From assembly GCA_026416665.1 (NCBI GenBank), contig JAOAET010000010.1, positions 1-51,016 of the forward strand: DNA of 51,016 bases, given 5' to 3'. Positions 26,756 through 35,209 of this stretch are shown in pieces; position 1 is the first letter of the stretch; every line of letters starts with the position of its first letter. The position numbers were made by a program, and so were the translations under genes. A model generated the notes under the pieces. The model did not search any database. It was not told the DNA's origin and was given only the letters and a program-made list of their open reading frames with translations. Origin of the DNA: Candidatus Omnitrophota bacterium (GTDB lineage Bacteria; Omnitrophota; Gorgyraeia; Gygaellales; Profunditerraquicolaceae).

Positions 26756-27379
26756 CTATAAGATGATACCACAACAGGCAAGGTCCTTATAAAGTTGTTC
26801 TATCCCATAATAGACAAAACCATTTATACCTTGTTTGCGTGCCTGAGCAATTAACTCTGGTCGGTCATCTACATAAAAAACTTCTCCGGGCTCAACTGCA
26901 AGATGGTTTAACATTATTTCATAAATTTTGGGATGGGGTTTGATATAACCATAAGAGAAGGAGGTAAAAATATAATCAAATACATCAAAGATAGCAAATT
27001 TCTGAATAAGATACTGCCAATGTAAAATATTTACATTAGACAGGAGGGCTATTTTGTAATGTTGCTTTATTTTCTTCGCCAGTTGATAAACCTGTTTGTT
27101 TTCTTCACTTAGATAAAAAATATCATTCCATAACAAACAAAATTGTTCATAAGATAGGTCTTCTGTTTTTAACAACTGTTTAACTTGGACAAAAAAATCA
27201 TACGGACTAATTTTACCTTCTTCGAAACTGGCTACTAAAGGTGAATCAAAGAAGAGATTATATATCTGGTGGGCTGGCTTCTTGGTTATCTTGGCAAAGG
27301 CTGAGGCAGAAAGATTATGATCAAAATCAATAAGAACCCGTCCTAAATCAAAAACAACAACTTTAATATACGACAACAC
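26756..27379 (-). CDS. HAD-superfamily hydrolase
   Basis: 207-residue HAD-IA hydrolase. Motif I VVFDLGRVLIDFD (Asp11; the second acidic position is Gly, as in the YihX-like branch), motif II LLSNVN, motif III lysine in GYIKPHPKIYE and motif IV FYVDDRPE are present. A small helical cap lies between residues about 20-80. It probably dephosphorylates a small metabolite (sugar phosphate by YihX analogy; inference). Start GTG overlaps the TAG of the PAC2 gene (TAGTG), so translation is coupled. Confidence 0.9.
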   Translation of the reverse strand: MLSYIKVVVFDLGRVLIDFDHNLSASAFAKITKKPAHQIYNLFFDSPLVASFEEGKISPYDFFVQVKQLLKTEDLSYEQFCLLWNDIFYLSEENKQVYQLAKKIKQHYKIALLSNVNILHWQYLIQKFAIFDVFDYIFTSFSYGYIKPHPKIYEIMLNHLAVEPGEVFYVDDRPELIAQARKQGINGFVYYGIEQLYKDLACCGIIL

Positions 27380-28350
27380 TAATTATTTTTTTGACCTGTT
27401 TTTTTAAAGAGGTCTAGAAATCTATCTTCGTAATCTTTATAAACATTCCATTTATCTAGTTCTGCCTTAAGTTGTAAAGCCTTACTTAAATCCAATTGAG
27501 CTTCTTTAAAAAGCTGCTCAATTTTTTCTTTTATTGAAACGGGTAGTTTAGTAAGCTGGGCCAGTGATTTTTTGATTTTCTCTATTTCTTCTTCGCCAAT
27601 CGGACCCGGGGCATTCGTTGGTGCTATCTTTAACTGCTCAAGAAGTTCACTAATTTGTTGCTCAATATTATGGGCTTGTTCTGCCAATTCAGTTAAATCT
27701 ATTTCAAAACCAAAGATTTTACAGAGAACCTCAATTACTGCCTGTGAGGATTTTGGATTTTCTATCTGTATTGTGTATAAGGGAATCTCTCCTAAAAGAC
27801 AAAAGCCTTGAAACCCTGCTTTTTTGGCAAGCCCTAAGAATAAACCATTCAACCCGCTAATTTGCCCTTCAGAAAGGATATTAAGGTTATGTTTACGTAA
27901 CTGTTCCAGAATATCTTTGGAAGTAGCTGCACACCATACCGCTGGCTGCTGCAGATGATCAATTGGCTGCGGCATGGCAGCAAAGGTAACTATTTTCTTT
28001 ACCTTGAATTGCTTGGCAAGGTTAATAATATTTAAACAATATTCCTCTGCCCGCACAAGGTCAGGTTGAGCATTACTTAGGAAAATAATAAGGTCCGGCT
28101 CTGTTTGCTTTGTCTTCACATAGTAGAACCTGCTTACTGGTTGCTCAGGTAGGTCTATTATACCTGATTGAACTACACTTTCAGTCAAATAGAAGTAATG
28201 TTCTGAGGGTAACTCTGCAAAAAAATTTGCCTTTAATTTTTCTATCAAGAAACTTGCTGCTTTAAATGCCACCTCTCCCATCCCAGGCCAAGCAGCAATT
28301 AAGATAGGATTTTTAATCCGCGGTCTTTTTAAAAATTTTATCTGTTCCAT
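27379..28350 (-). CDS. PAC2 (proteasome assembly chaperone-like) family protein
   Basis: 323 residues. The PAC2 core starts with LIAAWPGMGEVAFKAASFLIEKL and continues to about residue 210, including LIIFLSNAQPD, IVTFAAMPQ and a GLNGLFLGLAKKAGF segment. The C-terminal 100 residues are helical and charged. PAC2 proteins are known from archaea and actinobacteria; their bacterial role is not understood, and no proteasome genes are seen here. First gene of the operon, with an AGGAGG ribosome site and a strong promoter immediately upstream. Confidence 0.88.
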   Translation of the reverse strand: MEQIKFLKRPRIKNPILIAAWPGMGEVAFKAASFLIEKLKANFFAELPSEHYFYLTESVVQSGIIDLPEQPVSRFYYVKTKQTEPDLIIFLSNAQPDLVRAEEYCLNIINLAKQFKVKKIVTFAAMPQPIDHLQQPAVWCAATSKDILEQLRKHNLNILSEGQISGLNGLFLGLAKKAGFQGFCLLGEIPLYTIQIENPKSSQAVIEVLCKIFGFEIDLTELAEQAHNIEQQISELLEQLKIAPTNAPGPIGEEEIEKIKKSLAQLTKLPVSIKEKIEQLFKEAQLDLSKALQLKAELDKWNVYKDYEDRFLDLFKKTGQKNN

Positions 28351-28377
28351 ATTTATAATAACCTCCTAAATAATTTT

Positions 28378-28405
28378 ATTGTATAGCAATTCCTTCTTAT
28401 GTCAA
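28378..28405 (-). promoter_or_regulatory. promoter of the PAC2/HAD/UPF0280 operon
   Basis: -35 TTGACA at 28405-28400, 16-base spacer, -10 TACAAT at 28383-28378. Predicted start near 28371, about 20 bases before the ATG at 28350. Confidence 0.65.
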
Positions 28406-28424
28406 CCAATAAACACCAATAAAA

Positions 28425-29546
28425 TTAATGCCAAGAAGATAAAAAATTTTTTAAAATTTTTGCCCCCTGATATAAATCGTTTATTTTGGCATATTCATTT
28501 ACACAATGTGCAGACCCCTCAGCTCCGTAACCTGTAGCAATGGCAGAAATATTATATTGTTGGAAGAAAGTAATTACTGTTGCGCCCTCTGACCCTGTAC
28601 AATAAGAAGGCACACCTACAAATTTCGCTGCTTTCTTCAGCCCTTTCACTAATGGATGATTGATACTGATAGCATAGGGCTTTTGTACCCCTTCAACTTC
28701 AATTGAAAATTTTTTAGCGTATCGTTTGCAAATCTTCTTTATGACAGTTAAGTAATCCTCTGGTTTCTGACCAGGTAAAAATCTTATATCTAACTCTGCT
28801 TCGCAAAAAGGCGCAACTATATTTACCTTATCTCCTCCGTGGATAGTTCCAATATTAATAGTGGGAGCTCTAAGAAATGGATTAGGTGTATAAGGTATCT
28901 TCTTATTACAAATCTCGTTTAATATATTCTTCATTATCAGTATCGCATTCATACCTAACCAAGGATAGGCACCGTGTGCACGTTTACCCCAAACTGATAT
29001 TTTTATATGTAATAAACCCTTCTGGGTAATTACAATTTTAAAATTATCTGAATCTAAAACAATTGCCTCCGTTGTTCGAATAATAGCTTTTTCTAAAAGA
29101 GTCTTAAGCCCAAACTCTGAACCGCTCTCTTCATTAGCAGTGGCAGCAAAAACCAGATTATATTGAAGAGGAATTTTTTCTTCTACTAAACTGCGTATTA
29201 CCTCTAAAGCTACTGCTAAATTTCCTTTGCAGTCACTTGCGCCTAAACCGTAAATTTTATTTCCTTTTATAACTGCTTGAAAAGGATTTGTCTTCCAATT
29301 TTTTCCTGCAGGCACAGTGTCAAGGTGTGGAGTAATTAATAAAGACCTCTCCGCTAAAGATGGACCTATATTTGCCACCACATTGAGTCTGCGTTTTTTA
29401 AATTCATAAATACGCGAATTAATCCCTAATTTCTGAAGATAACGATGAACAAAACACCCAATAGCATATTCATCACTATTAGGATTTTCCGAGTTAAAAG
29501 CAATAAGCTGGGATAAAAGTTTAATAAGTCTTTCTTTTTGTATCAT
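28425..29546 (-). CDS. M20-family metallopeptidase
   Basis: 373-residue zinc-dependent amidohydrolase of the M20 family (ArgE/DapE/CPG2 type). Metal ligands and catalytic residues appear in LLITPHLDTVPAG (His, Asp), GLGASDCKGNLA (Asp), FAATANEESGSEFG (catalytic Glu plus metal Glu) and VLDSDNF, with the last histidine in GSAHCVNEYAK. A dimerisation lid domain lies at about 175-285 (GKRAHGAYPWLGMNA). Substrate not deducible: a peptide, acylated amino acid or carboxypeptidase G-like role is possible. Starts with an ATGA overlap to the zinc-ribbon gene. Confidence 0.9.
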   Translation of the reverse strand: MIQKERLIKLLSQLIAFNSENPNSDEYAIGCFVHRYLQKLGINSRIYEFKKRRLNVVANIGPSLAERSLLITPHLDTVPAGKNWKTNPFQAVIKGNKIYGLGASDCKGNLAVALEVIRSLVEEKIPLQYNLVFAATANEESGSEFGLKTLLEKAIIRTTEAIVLDSDNFKIVITQKGLLHIKISVWGKRAHGAYPWLGMNAILIMKNILNEICNKKIPYTPNPFLRAPTINIGTIHGGDKVNIVAPFCEAELDIRFLPGQKPEDYLTVIKKICKRYAKKFSIEVEGVQKPYAISINHPLVKGLKKAAKFVGVPSYCTGSEGATVITFFQQYNISAIATGYGAEGSAHCVNEYAKINDLYQGAKILKNFLSSWH

Positions 29547-29770
29547 CGACTATGACAGTCAGAACAATTACCACCAAAACAACCACTGCAACCAAAAGAA
29601 GAACTGGTTATATTTCCTCTGCTATCTTTAGAGGCAAAAGAAAAACGCGAAATTAATTTACGCAGAGCTACAGAAGAACAATTAGGACAACACAGTTTCT
29701 CCTCTGGTGAGCGAACCAGCTGCTCAAATCTTGTTTTACAGTTTTGGCATTCAAACTCAAAAATAGGCAT
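29543..29770 (-). CDS. FmdB-type zinc-ribbon protein
   Basis: 75-residue protein beginning MPIFEFECQNCKTRFEQLV, the signature of the FmdB-like putative regulatory zinc-ribbon family. Zinc ligands are Cys8, Cys11 (CQNC) and CCPNCSS. The C-terminal tail is rich in Gly/Cys (GCSGCFGGNCSDCH). Small and frequently encoded beside unrelated genes; a role in regulation or as a zinc chaperone is speculative. It overlaps the M20 gene by four bases and starts two bases after the M1/Omp85 stop. Confidence 0.88.
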   Translation of the reverse strand: MPIFEFECQNCKTRFEQLVRSPEEKLCCPNCSSVALRKLISRFSFASKDSRGNITSSSFGCSGCFGGNCSDCHSR

Positions 29771-29772
29771 AA

Positions 29773-32655
29773 TCAGAACGCTTGATTAATCCCAAACCAA
29801 ACGTAATTATCTTTTTGAGAATCATCTAAGGGATGGGCAAAATCTATTCTAAACACCGCCTGCTCAAGCAACCCAGCAAGATTAAAATGTAACCTTAACC
29901 CAACACCTATATCTCTACACCAATGAGCCTTTTGATAATCAGTATACCATCCTTTCCCTATGTCAAAAAACCCTATGGTTTGTATTGTATGCAAACTTAT
30001 TAGTTTGTCCAGAAAATAGTATGGTCTATCCATAGCAAAAGGAACTCGATACTCTAAAGTTGACAAAAATATCCGTGACCCTGTAATCTCTTTTCGCCGA
30101 TAACCACGTAAGCCGTTGGCTCCGCCCAATTCAAAAAGATCTTTATCCGCTGGCTTTGAATAACCCACTTTTGCGCGTAAAGCTAAAGTATGCTGCCAAC
30201 GCTCAAAAGCAAACATATATTTTTGTAACTGAAGACTGCTACGCCAAAATGCCTCTTTCCCACCGAGTGTATGTCCAGCTAACTCCAGAGTCGGAATAAC
30301 CTTATACCCATAAACAGGATTTTCAAAAGGTCCGTATCTGCCCAGAGAACCACTCAAACCAAAAATCGTCTGGTCTTTCTCCCAGTACCGAAGATGTTTA
30401 CTTTCCTCTTTTGAACTTATACCTCTGCGGTTTACTTCCTGATCTCTTATAAGGTAAGCTGTAAAATGTTCGTTTACAGCAAAAATACTGGGTGCTACTG
30501 GCCACAATTCATAACGGGCGTATAGCTTTCCACCTGAGCGGTCTTCCTCTTTGTTAGAATCATAATTAAATACCTCTATTCCCACAGCTGTATGTTTATT
30601 TAAAAGATGGCGCACTTCGTAGCCGAGGTTTGTTTCTATTGCTTCATCACCAGGGCAATAAAGTAAGTCGGTTTTAAAGATATTATCGTATGGCTTTTGG
30701 ATGCTTGAAGCTAAACCAAAAGAATTGGTATTTAAAGTAGGTCCACTGGTGATATTATAAGCATTACGGTCAAGCATAACAGGTATCTCATAGGCAAAGA
30801 AATATAACGGCACAAAACGATTACTCTTTTTTCGTGGCCAGAAATTATTCGTGCGGTCGATATCTAGTAGGTAATGTTTATCAGGGTCAACTACCACATA
30901 ACCTATTTTTTTATCTGAAGATAAATTTATTTCTTTTCTTCCTGTTTGGCCATCCCACTTAATCTCTTCTATTGCCCCATCTTTATATACGAGCTTAACA
31001 TCTACCGGCATAAACACATTTCCGTAATTGACTAATTCTATTGATTGTGGTGTTACTTTCTTCACAGCAAAATCACATATCCGCGCTTCTTCAAACCACT
31101 GTTTAAAGAATTCACCTAAATCTTCACCTGAAATTTGTTCGGCTAAAGCTTTGATTTTAGCAAGAGAGATATTTTTAAAACGAAACTGCTGCATATACTG
31201 TCTTACTAAGTTTGTAAAGTTATCCTCTCCGATTTTCTTCTCTAACATTTCAAAAACAGCCGCACCTTTTCCGTAAGCAAGGGCAAAGATACTTATCGGC
31301 TGACGAAAACTTGATAATGGCCCTACCGCTGGTCGATCATAACCGTTTTTTGCCAAAAATAAATAGCGCATTACCGCTGTATCTTGAAAACTAAAATTAG
31401 GGATAAAGCAACTTGCCCATCTTGGCAACTCTAATACCTTTGCATCTCTGCCGTATTTTTTCTCCATATAACGTAACAACCAATAAGAATTCATCCCTTC
31501 ATCAATTACCATTTCCTGGTATTCGTCTGAACCTACCAAATTATAAAACCACTGATGTCCTGTCTCATGGCTAACCAGAAAATCAAAATACCTACGTAAA
31601 AATTTCGGCAGATGATAGATTCGCGTATCAAGAAAGATTAATCCTGATGATTGGTCTCCACCAAATCCCAAATATGCAGGGACTAAGCGAAATGTTTTAT
31701 AGGGATATTTCCCAAACAGCTTACTGTAAAAGGACATTAATCCTTCGGCAAATGATAGTGCATCACTGGCTGCCTTTTCTGCACCTTTAAGATAATACGC
31801 CTCAATAGTATAGTCGTCTTGTGTAGTCAGACGCTTACACTTAAATAATGCTGAGATACTTAATCCCAAATCTCGCATAGGGGCATCGCTTTCTAAAACT
31901 ATTGTTTTGGTTCCATTTGAATGGATAACTTCTTCTATCAAAGAACAACCTGATATCACCATCTCTTCTTTTGGTAAAGTAATTTGTAAACGATACCAGG
32001 CAGCATCACTAAAAAAGGGTTGGTGAAAAATATAAAAAGGATATTTATGCCAACCGTTTTCATCAAATACACAAAGGAGAGGATACCAACGAGTAAGAGT
32101 GGTTATTCCTCTGTGCCATCCGAATCTGCCAAAGCAATGTGGGATATTAACCTTATAACGCATACAAATACGCACGGTTTGTCCCTGTGAAATAGGATAA
32201 TTCAGATTTATTTTAAGAAGTGTTTGGTCGTCACCTTCAATACTATAATTAAGTGGTTTGCCGTCTTCCCCTGTAATTTCCTTAATAATTAAGTCTCCGC
32301 TCTGGAATCCTTCGGGGAAAGGACTTACTTTAAAATATCCCGCATAACGATATAATTGTTTAATCTCTTGCTTTTTGTAATGACGATGAGGATAAATGTA
32401 AAAAAATAACTCTTCTATTTGTGTATTAAAACGGTTAGTGAAAGTTACCGTTTGTTCTGCTTCTATGGTATGATCACCGGAATCAAATTGTGCCTTAATA
32501 TCGTAGTAAGGTAAATCCGTGTATTGGGCATTGGCCTCTTTTATATTAAAACTCCATAGGAAGAACAAACTGAGAATAATAAGGTATCTTTGGGCAAGAT
32601 TAAAATAAATTTTTTTATAGATTAAAAACCAAAACATCATTTTTTTAATGGACAT
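29773..32655 (-). CDS. M1-family metallopeptidase fused to an Omp85-type outer-membrane beta-barrel
   Basis: 960 residues. An N-terminal export signal (about 15-45) is followed by an M1-like domain (about 45-600). HETGH at 363-367 and the third zinc ligand Glu386 (VIDEGMNSYW) form the gluzincin site; GGDQSSG (332-338) replaces the classical GAMEN loop, so aminopeptidase activity is not certain. An Ig-like end segment (VVVDPDKHYLLDIDRTNN) closes it. Residues about 605-960 are a beta-rich barrel: GGANGLRGYRRKE (844-856) matches the Omp85 (V/L)RG(F/Y) motif and the protein ends with an aromatic residue (YVWFGINQAF). Alternative starts lie at 32640 and 32637 (ATGATG); 32640 overlaps the upstream TGA. 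Predicted cell-surface or periplasm-facing peptidase anchored in the outer membrane. Confidence 0.85.
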   Translation of the reverse strand: MSIKKMMFWFLIYKKIYFNLAQRYLIILSLFFLWSFNIKEANAQYTDLPYYDIKAQFDSGDHTIEAEQTVTFTNRFNTQIEELFFYIYPHRHYKKQEIKQLYRYAGYFKVSPFPEGFQSGDLIIKEITGEDGKPLNYSIEGDDQTLLKINLNYPISQGQTVRICMRYKVNIPHCFGRFGWHRGITTLTRWYPLLCVFDENGWHKYPFYIFHQPFFSDAAWYRLQITLPKEEMVISGCSLIEEVIHSNGTKTIVLESDAPMRDLGLSISALFKCKRLTTQDDYTIEAYYLKGAEKAASDALSFAEGLMSFYSKLFGKYPYKTFRLVPAYLGFGGDQSSGLIFLDTRIYHLPKFLRRYFDFLVSHETGHQWFYNLVGSDEYQEMVIDEGMNSYWLLRYMEKKYGRDAKVLELPRWASCFIPNFSFQDTAVMRYLFLAKNGYDRPAVGPLSSFRQPISIFALAYGKGAAVFEMLEKKIGEDNFTNLVRQYMQQFRFKNISLAKIKALAEQISGEDLGEFFKQWFEEARICDFAVKKVTPQSIELVNYGNVFMPVDVKLVYKDGAIEEIKWDGQTGRKEINLSSDKKIGYVVVDPDKHYLLDIDRTNNFWPRKKSNRFVPLYFFAYEIPVMLDRNAYNITSGPTLNTNSFGLASSIQKPYDNIFKTDLLYCPGDEAIETNLGYEVRHLLNKHTAVGIEVFNYDSNKEEDRSGGKLYARYELWPVAPSIFAVNEHFTAYLIRDQEVNRRGISSKEESKHLRYWEKDQTIFGLSGSLGRYGPFENPVYGYKVIPTLELAGHTLGGKEAFWRSSLQLQKYMFAFERWQHTLALRAKVGYSKPADKDLFELGGANGLRGYRRKEITGSRIFLSTLEYRVPFAMDRPYYFLDKLISLHTIQTIGFFDIGKGWYTDYQKAHWCRDIGVGLRLHFNLAGLLEQAVFRIDFAHPLDDSQKDNYVWFGINQAF

Positions 32656-33275
32656 CTCTGACAGCGAGGTTTACTCTTTAGACAATACTCTTTGGCTAAT
32701 TTGACTAATAAAGCATGGAACTCATTAAATAAACTTGTATCTGTAGGCAACCAATCCATACAAAGCTTTTGAACCTCATCGTAAGTGGCGTCCTCTGAAA
32801 TAAGATTATGTCGTGAAAATATCCGTTTAGTATAAGCATCTACCACAAAAATAGGTTTATTAAGTGCATAAAGAAGTATAGAGTCAGCGGTTTCCTTACC
32901 AATACCTTTTATTGAAAGAAGTTCTTTACGTAAAATAGCAAGTTTCTGTTTAGCCATTCTTTTAATACTACCTTTATATTTTTTTAGAAAAAAACTTAAA
33001 AAATTCCGAAGGCGCTCTGCCTTAATATTATAATAACCACAGCTACGAATATGAAGGCCAAGCTTAGCCACTGAAAGAGAATAAAGCTTTTGTGGAGAAA
33101 GTAGCTTTTCTTTCTTTAAATTTTTAATTGCACGCTCAACATTATTCCAAGAAGTATTCTGAGTTAATATTGCTCCCACCATTACTTCAAACGCTGACTC
33201 TGCTGGCCACCAGTGTTGTGGACCAAAATGTTCAAACAATTTTTCATAAATCTTTTTTAGATTATTATAGGACAT
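32637..33275 (-). CDS. endonuclease III-like DNA glycosylase (HhH-GPD), C-terminus cut one codon before the 4th cluster Cys
   Basis: 212-residue DNA repair glycosylase/AP lyase homologue. Helix-hairpin-helix with catalytic-type lysine in IKGIGKETADSILL and the conserved aspartate in FVVDAYTKRIF. The 4Fe-4S ligand pattern C-x6-C-x2-C-x5-C is seen as C-LKSKPR-C-QR-C-PLKK, then TGA. Five codons after the third Cys the DNA reads TGT (Cys), followed by three codons and a TAA, so only the stop interrupts the motif. It may be a premature stop, readthrough or a sequence error. The TGA overlaps the ATGATG where M1/Omp85 may start. Family closer to the short endonuclease III-like group (COG2231) than to E. 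coli Nth. Confidence 0.88.
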   Translation of the reverse strand: MSYNNLKKIYEKLFEHFGPQHWWPAESAFEVMVGAILTQNTSWNNVERAIKNLKKEKLLSPQKLYSLSVAKLGLHIRSCGYYNIKAERLRNFLSFFLKKYKGSIKRMAKQKLAILRKELLSIKGIGKETADSILLYALNKPIFVVDAYTKRIFSRHNLISEDATYDEVQKLCMDWLPTDTSLFNEFHALLVKLAKEYCLKSKPRCQRCPLKK

Positions 33276-33280
33276 ATTTT

Positions 33281-35209
33281 TTACTCAGCTAATTTCAAAG
33301 GATTATAATTATAATAAGCAAAAAGAGTATAGGCGGTAGCTGCTACCGAACCCGTAGATTTACCTTTAGGTGTTAACCAACCATGCCCTGTATCTACGAC
33401 ATCCTGGCTGGCATAAGGAAGACACCCTTCACCTTGACCAGAAGGCGAAGGACTGACAATAATCATAGTACAAAGATTAACCAGGTATTCATCTGCTTTT
33501 TCTTCATAAAAGGAGGCCTTTTTTTCTAGTCCTTTTGAGCGGTAATATTCTGCCATTATCTTAAAAGAGATTATCATTTGAGCGGTCCACTCTGTTGAAA
33601 TAACTCCTCCACGCGCTACATTCCTAGGGCTTGCAAAATCAAACCCTTTTACTGCAACGGTTGTCCCATCTGGCCGCTGAAACTGGCAGTTAACCGCACA
33701 GTTTTGTTCAGCAAATTCCATTATCAAATCCGGATTCATTCCTAATTCTATTAACTTTTCTGGACCAATGGCTGCAATGGACCAAGCATAGGTATCGGTA
33801 GCAATAGTAGCATCTCCTTTCCCGCGTTTGATAGGTATATCTTTTTTGTCATAAGTATGGGCAACAAGCCATAATAAAACTTTTTCTGCTTGAGTATGGT
33901 AGATTTCCTTGTCCGTCAACTGAAAGAGCATATTAAAGAAGGCATAAGCATCTAAATTGTGTTCCGTAGAATACCAACTTACCTCAGGTCCACCTCTGAT
34001 TCCTTCTGCTTCATCTTGCTGTTGAAGTTTAATTATCTCTTCAGCAATCTCTTCTGCCAAGTAAAGATAGGTTTTATCTTTTGTCTTTCTAATAAACTGT
34101 GCAATTCCTATACCCAACCAAATGTTAGGTCCGCTATGCATAATATATTCGACTGGTGAACCATCATCAACATAATACGCATTTACAAAAAAACCTTTTA
34201 CCTTTTTTGCTCGCCGACGGTAAAATTCTAAAATTAGTCTTGCGCGGTCAATATCACCTAACAGAGTATATGCCTGTAAAGCCAAAGACTGATCATAAGA
34301 AAATGCCCAACGCGATAAATCCTCATCTCCTTCAAAACTCATTACCAGGCCTGTACGAGGATTTTGATGCACAACCAGCCACTTATACATCTTCTCAAAA
34401 TTTGCCCGTTCAATTTGTGACCTTTTTTTTCCTAATTGTAAAAACTCTTCAGTCACTTTGCTCTCCTTCTGTTGAATCTTAAGCAACTGCTCTTGTAAAG
34501 CAGCTTTTTCCCTCTGTAACTGTTCAAGAGAAGCAGTTAACTGTTTTACTGCAGTTACCTTTTCACGTAAACTTTCACGCTCAGCAGTAACTGCCTCAAT
34601 TCTTGCTTGAAGAGAGTCAATTTTAAGTTGTAGTTCTTCTTTTTGACGACTTATATCTTTAATCTTTTCTTTGGCCAAACTCCATTCTTGTAAAATACTA
34701 ATTAGCTGTGCTACTAAGGCTTTATTCCCCTGAACTAAACGATAATTCATATAACTATTTAACCCAAAAGCAACTGCTAATATAGCAATAAATCCTATTA
34801 ATACCGGCACAGTTATTTGTTTTATCCTAGCATACCGCATAATACGTTTTTGCCCTGATGGCTCAATATACTCATAAACAACCCCAAGAGAAACCGACTT
34901 TAGCTCTTTTTGAGATTCAGAAAACCAACTAATTTTTGCCTGTGCATTGACAAAAGCTGCGGACAGTGGTAGCAAAATTTTAAGCTGTAACTTTACTGTG
35001 CCCTCCTGCAATAAATTAAATAGCTCAGGACTACAATTATGTATATCAATGCGCATTCCCCCATCGCTAACATTATGAGTAAACGCTTGCTGCCAATCAG
35101 AGAGGATTGTCTTACCATTTGCACTTAACAACCGTATCTGAACAGGAAACACGGAGTCAAGACGAATATAGCGCCTTCGTTCGTTATTTTTTAGATTGTT
35201 TTCCTTCAT
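33281..35209 (-). CDS. PilZ-transmembrane-coiled-coil protein with a C-terminal six-hairpin (alpha/alpha) domain
   Basis: 642 residues. PilZ domain (about 8-115) with intact R-x3-R (Arg12-Arg16, RRRYIR) and N-x-S-x-x-G (Asn46, Ser48, Gly51, THNVSDGGM). One transmembrane helix (about 133-152), coiled coil (about 160-268) and a C-terminal helical-repeat domain (about 270-642) resembling six-hairpin glycosidase folds: FSYDQSLALQAYTLLGD, GPNIWLGIGIAQF, STEHNLDAYAFFNMLF, VARGGVISTEWTAQ. By topology PilZ is cytoplasmic and the enzyme-like domain periplasmic, so c-di-GMP could control it across the membrane. Catalytic acids not assignable by eye. It overlaps the transglutaminase gene by 26 bases, so is translationally coupled. 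Confidence 0.78.
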   Translation of the reverse strand: MKENNLKNNERRRYIRLDSVFPVQIRLLSANGKTILSDWQQAFTHNVSDGGMRIDIHNCSPELFNLLQEGTVKLQLKILLPLSAAFVNAQAKISWFSESQKELKSVSLGVVYEYIEPSGQKRIMRYARIKQITVPVLIGFIAILAVAFGLNSYMNYRLVQGNKALVAQLISILQEWSLAKEKIKDISRQKEELQLKIDSLQARIEAVTAERESLREKVTAVKQLTASLEQLQREKAALQEQLLKIQQKESKVTEEFLQLGKKRSQIERANFEKMYKWLVVHQNPRTGLVMSFEGDEDLSRWAFSYDQSLALQAYTLLGDIDRARLILEFYRRRAKKVKGFFVNAYYVDDGSPVEYIMHSGPNIWLGIGIAQFIRKTKDKTYLYLAEEIAEEIIKLQQQDEAEGIRGGPEVSWYSTEHNLDAYAFFNMLFQLTDKEIYHTQAEKVLLWLVAHTYDKKDIPIKRGKGDATIATDTYAWSIAAIGPEKLIELGMNPDLIMEFAEQNCAVNCQFQRPDGTTVAVKGFDFASPRNVARGGVISTEWTAQMIISFKIMAEYYRSKGLEKKASFYEEKADEYLVNLCTMIIVSPSPSGQGEGCLPYASQDVVDTGHGWLTPKGKSTGSVAATAYTLFAYYNYNPLKLAE

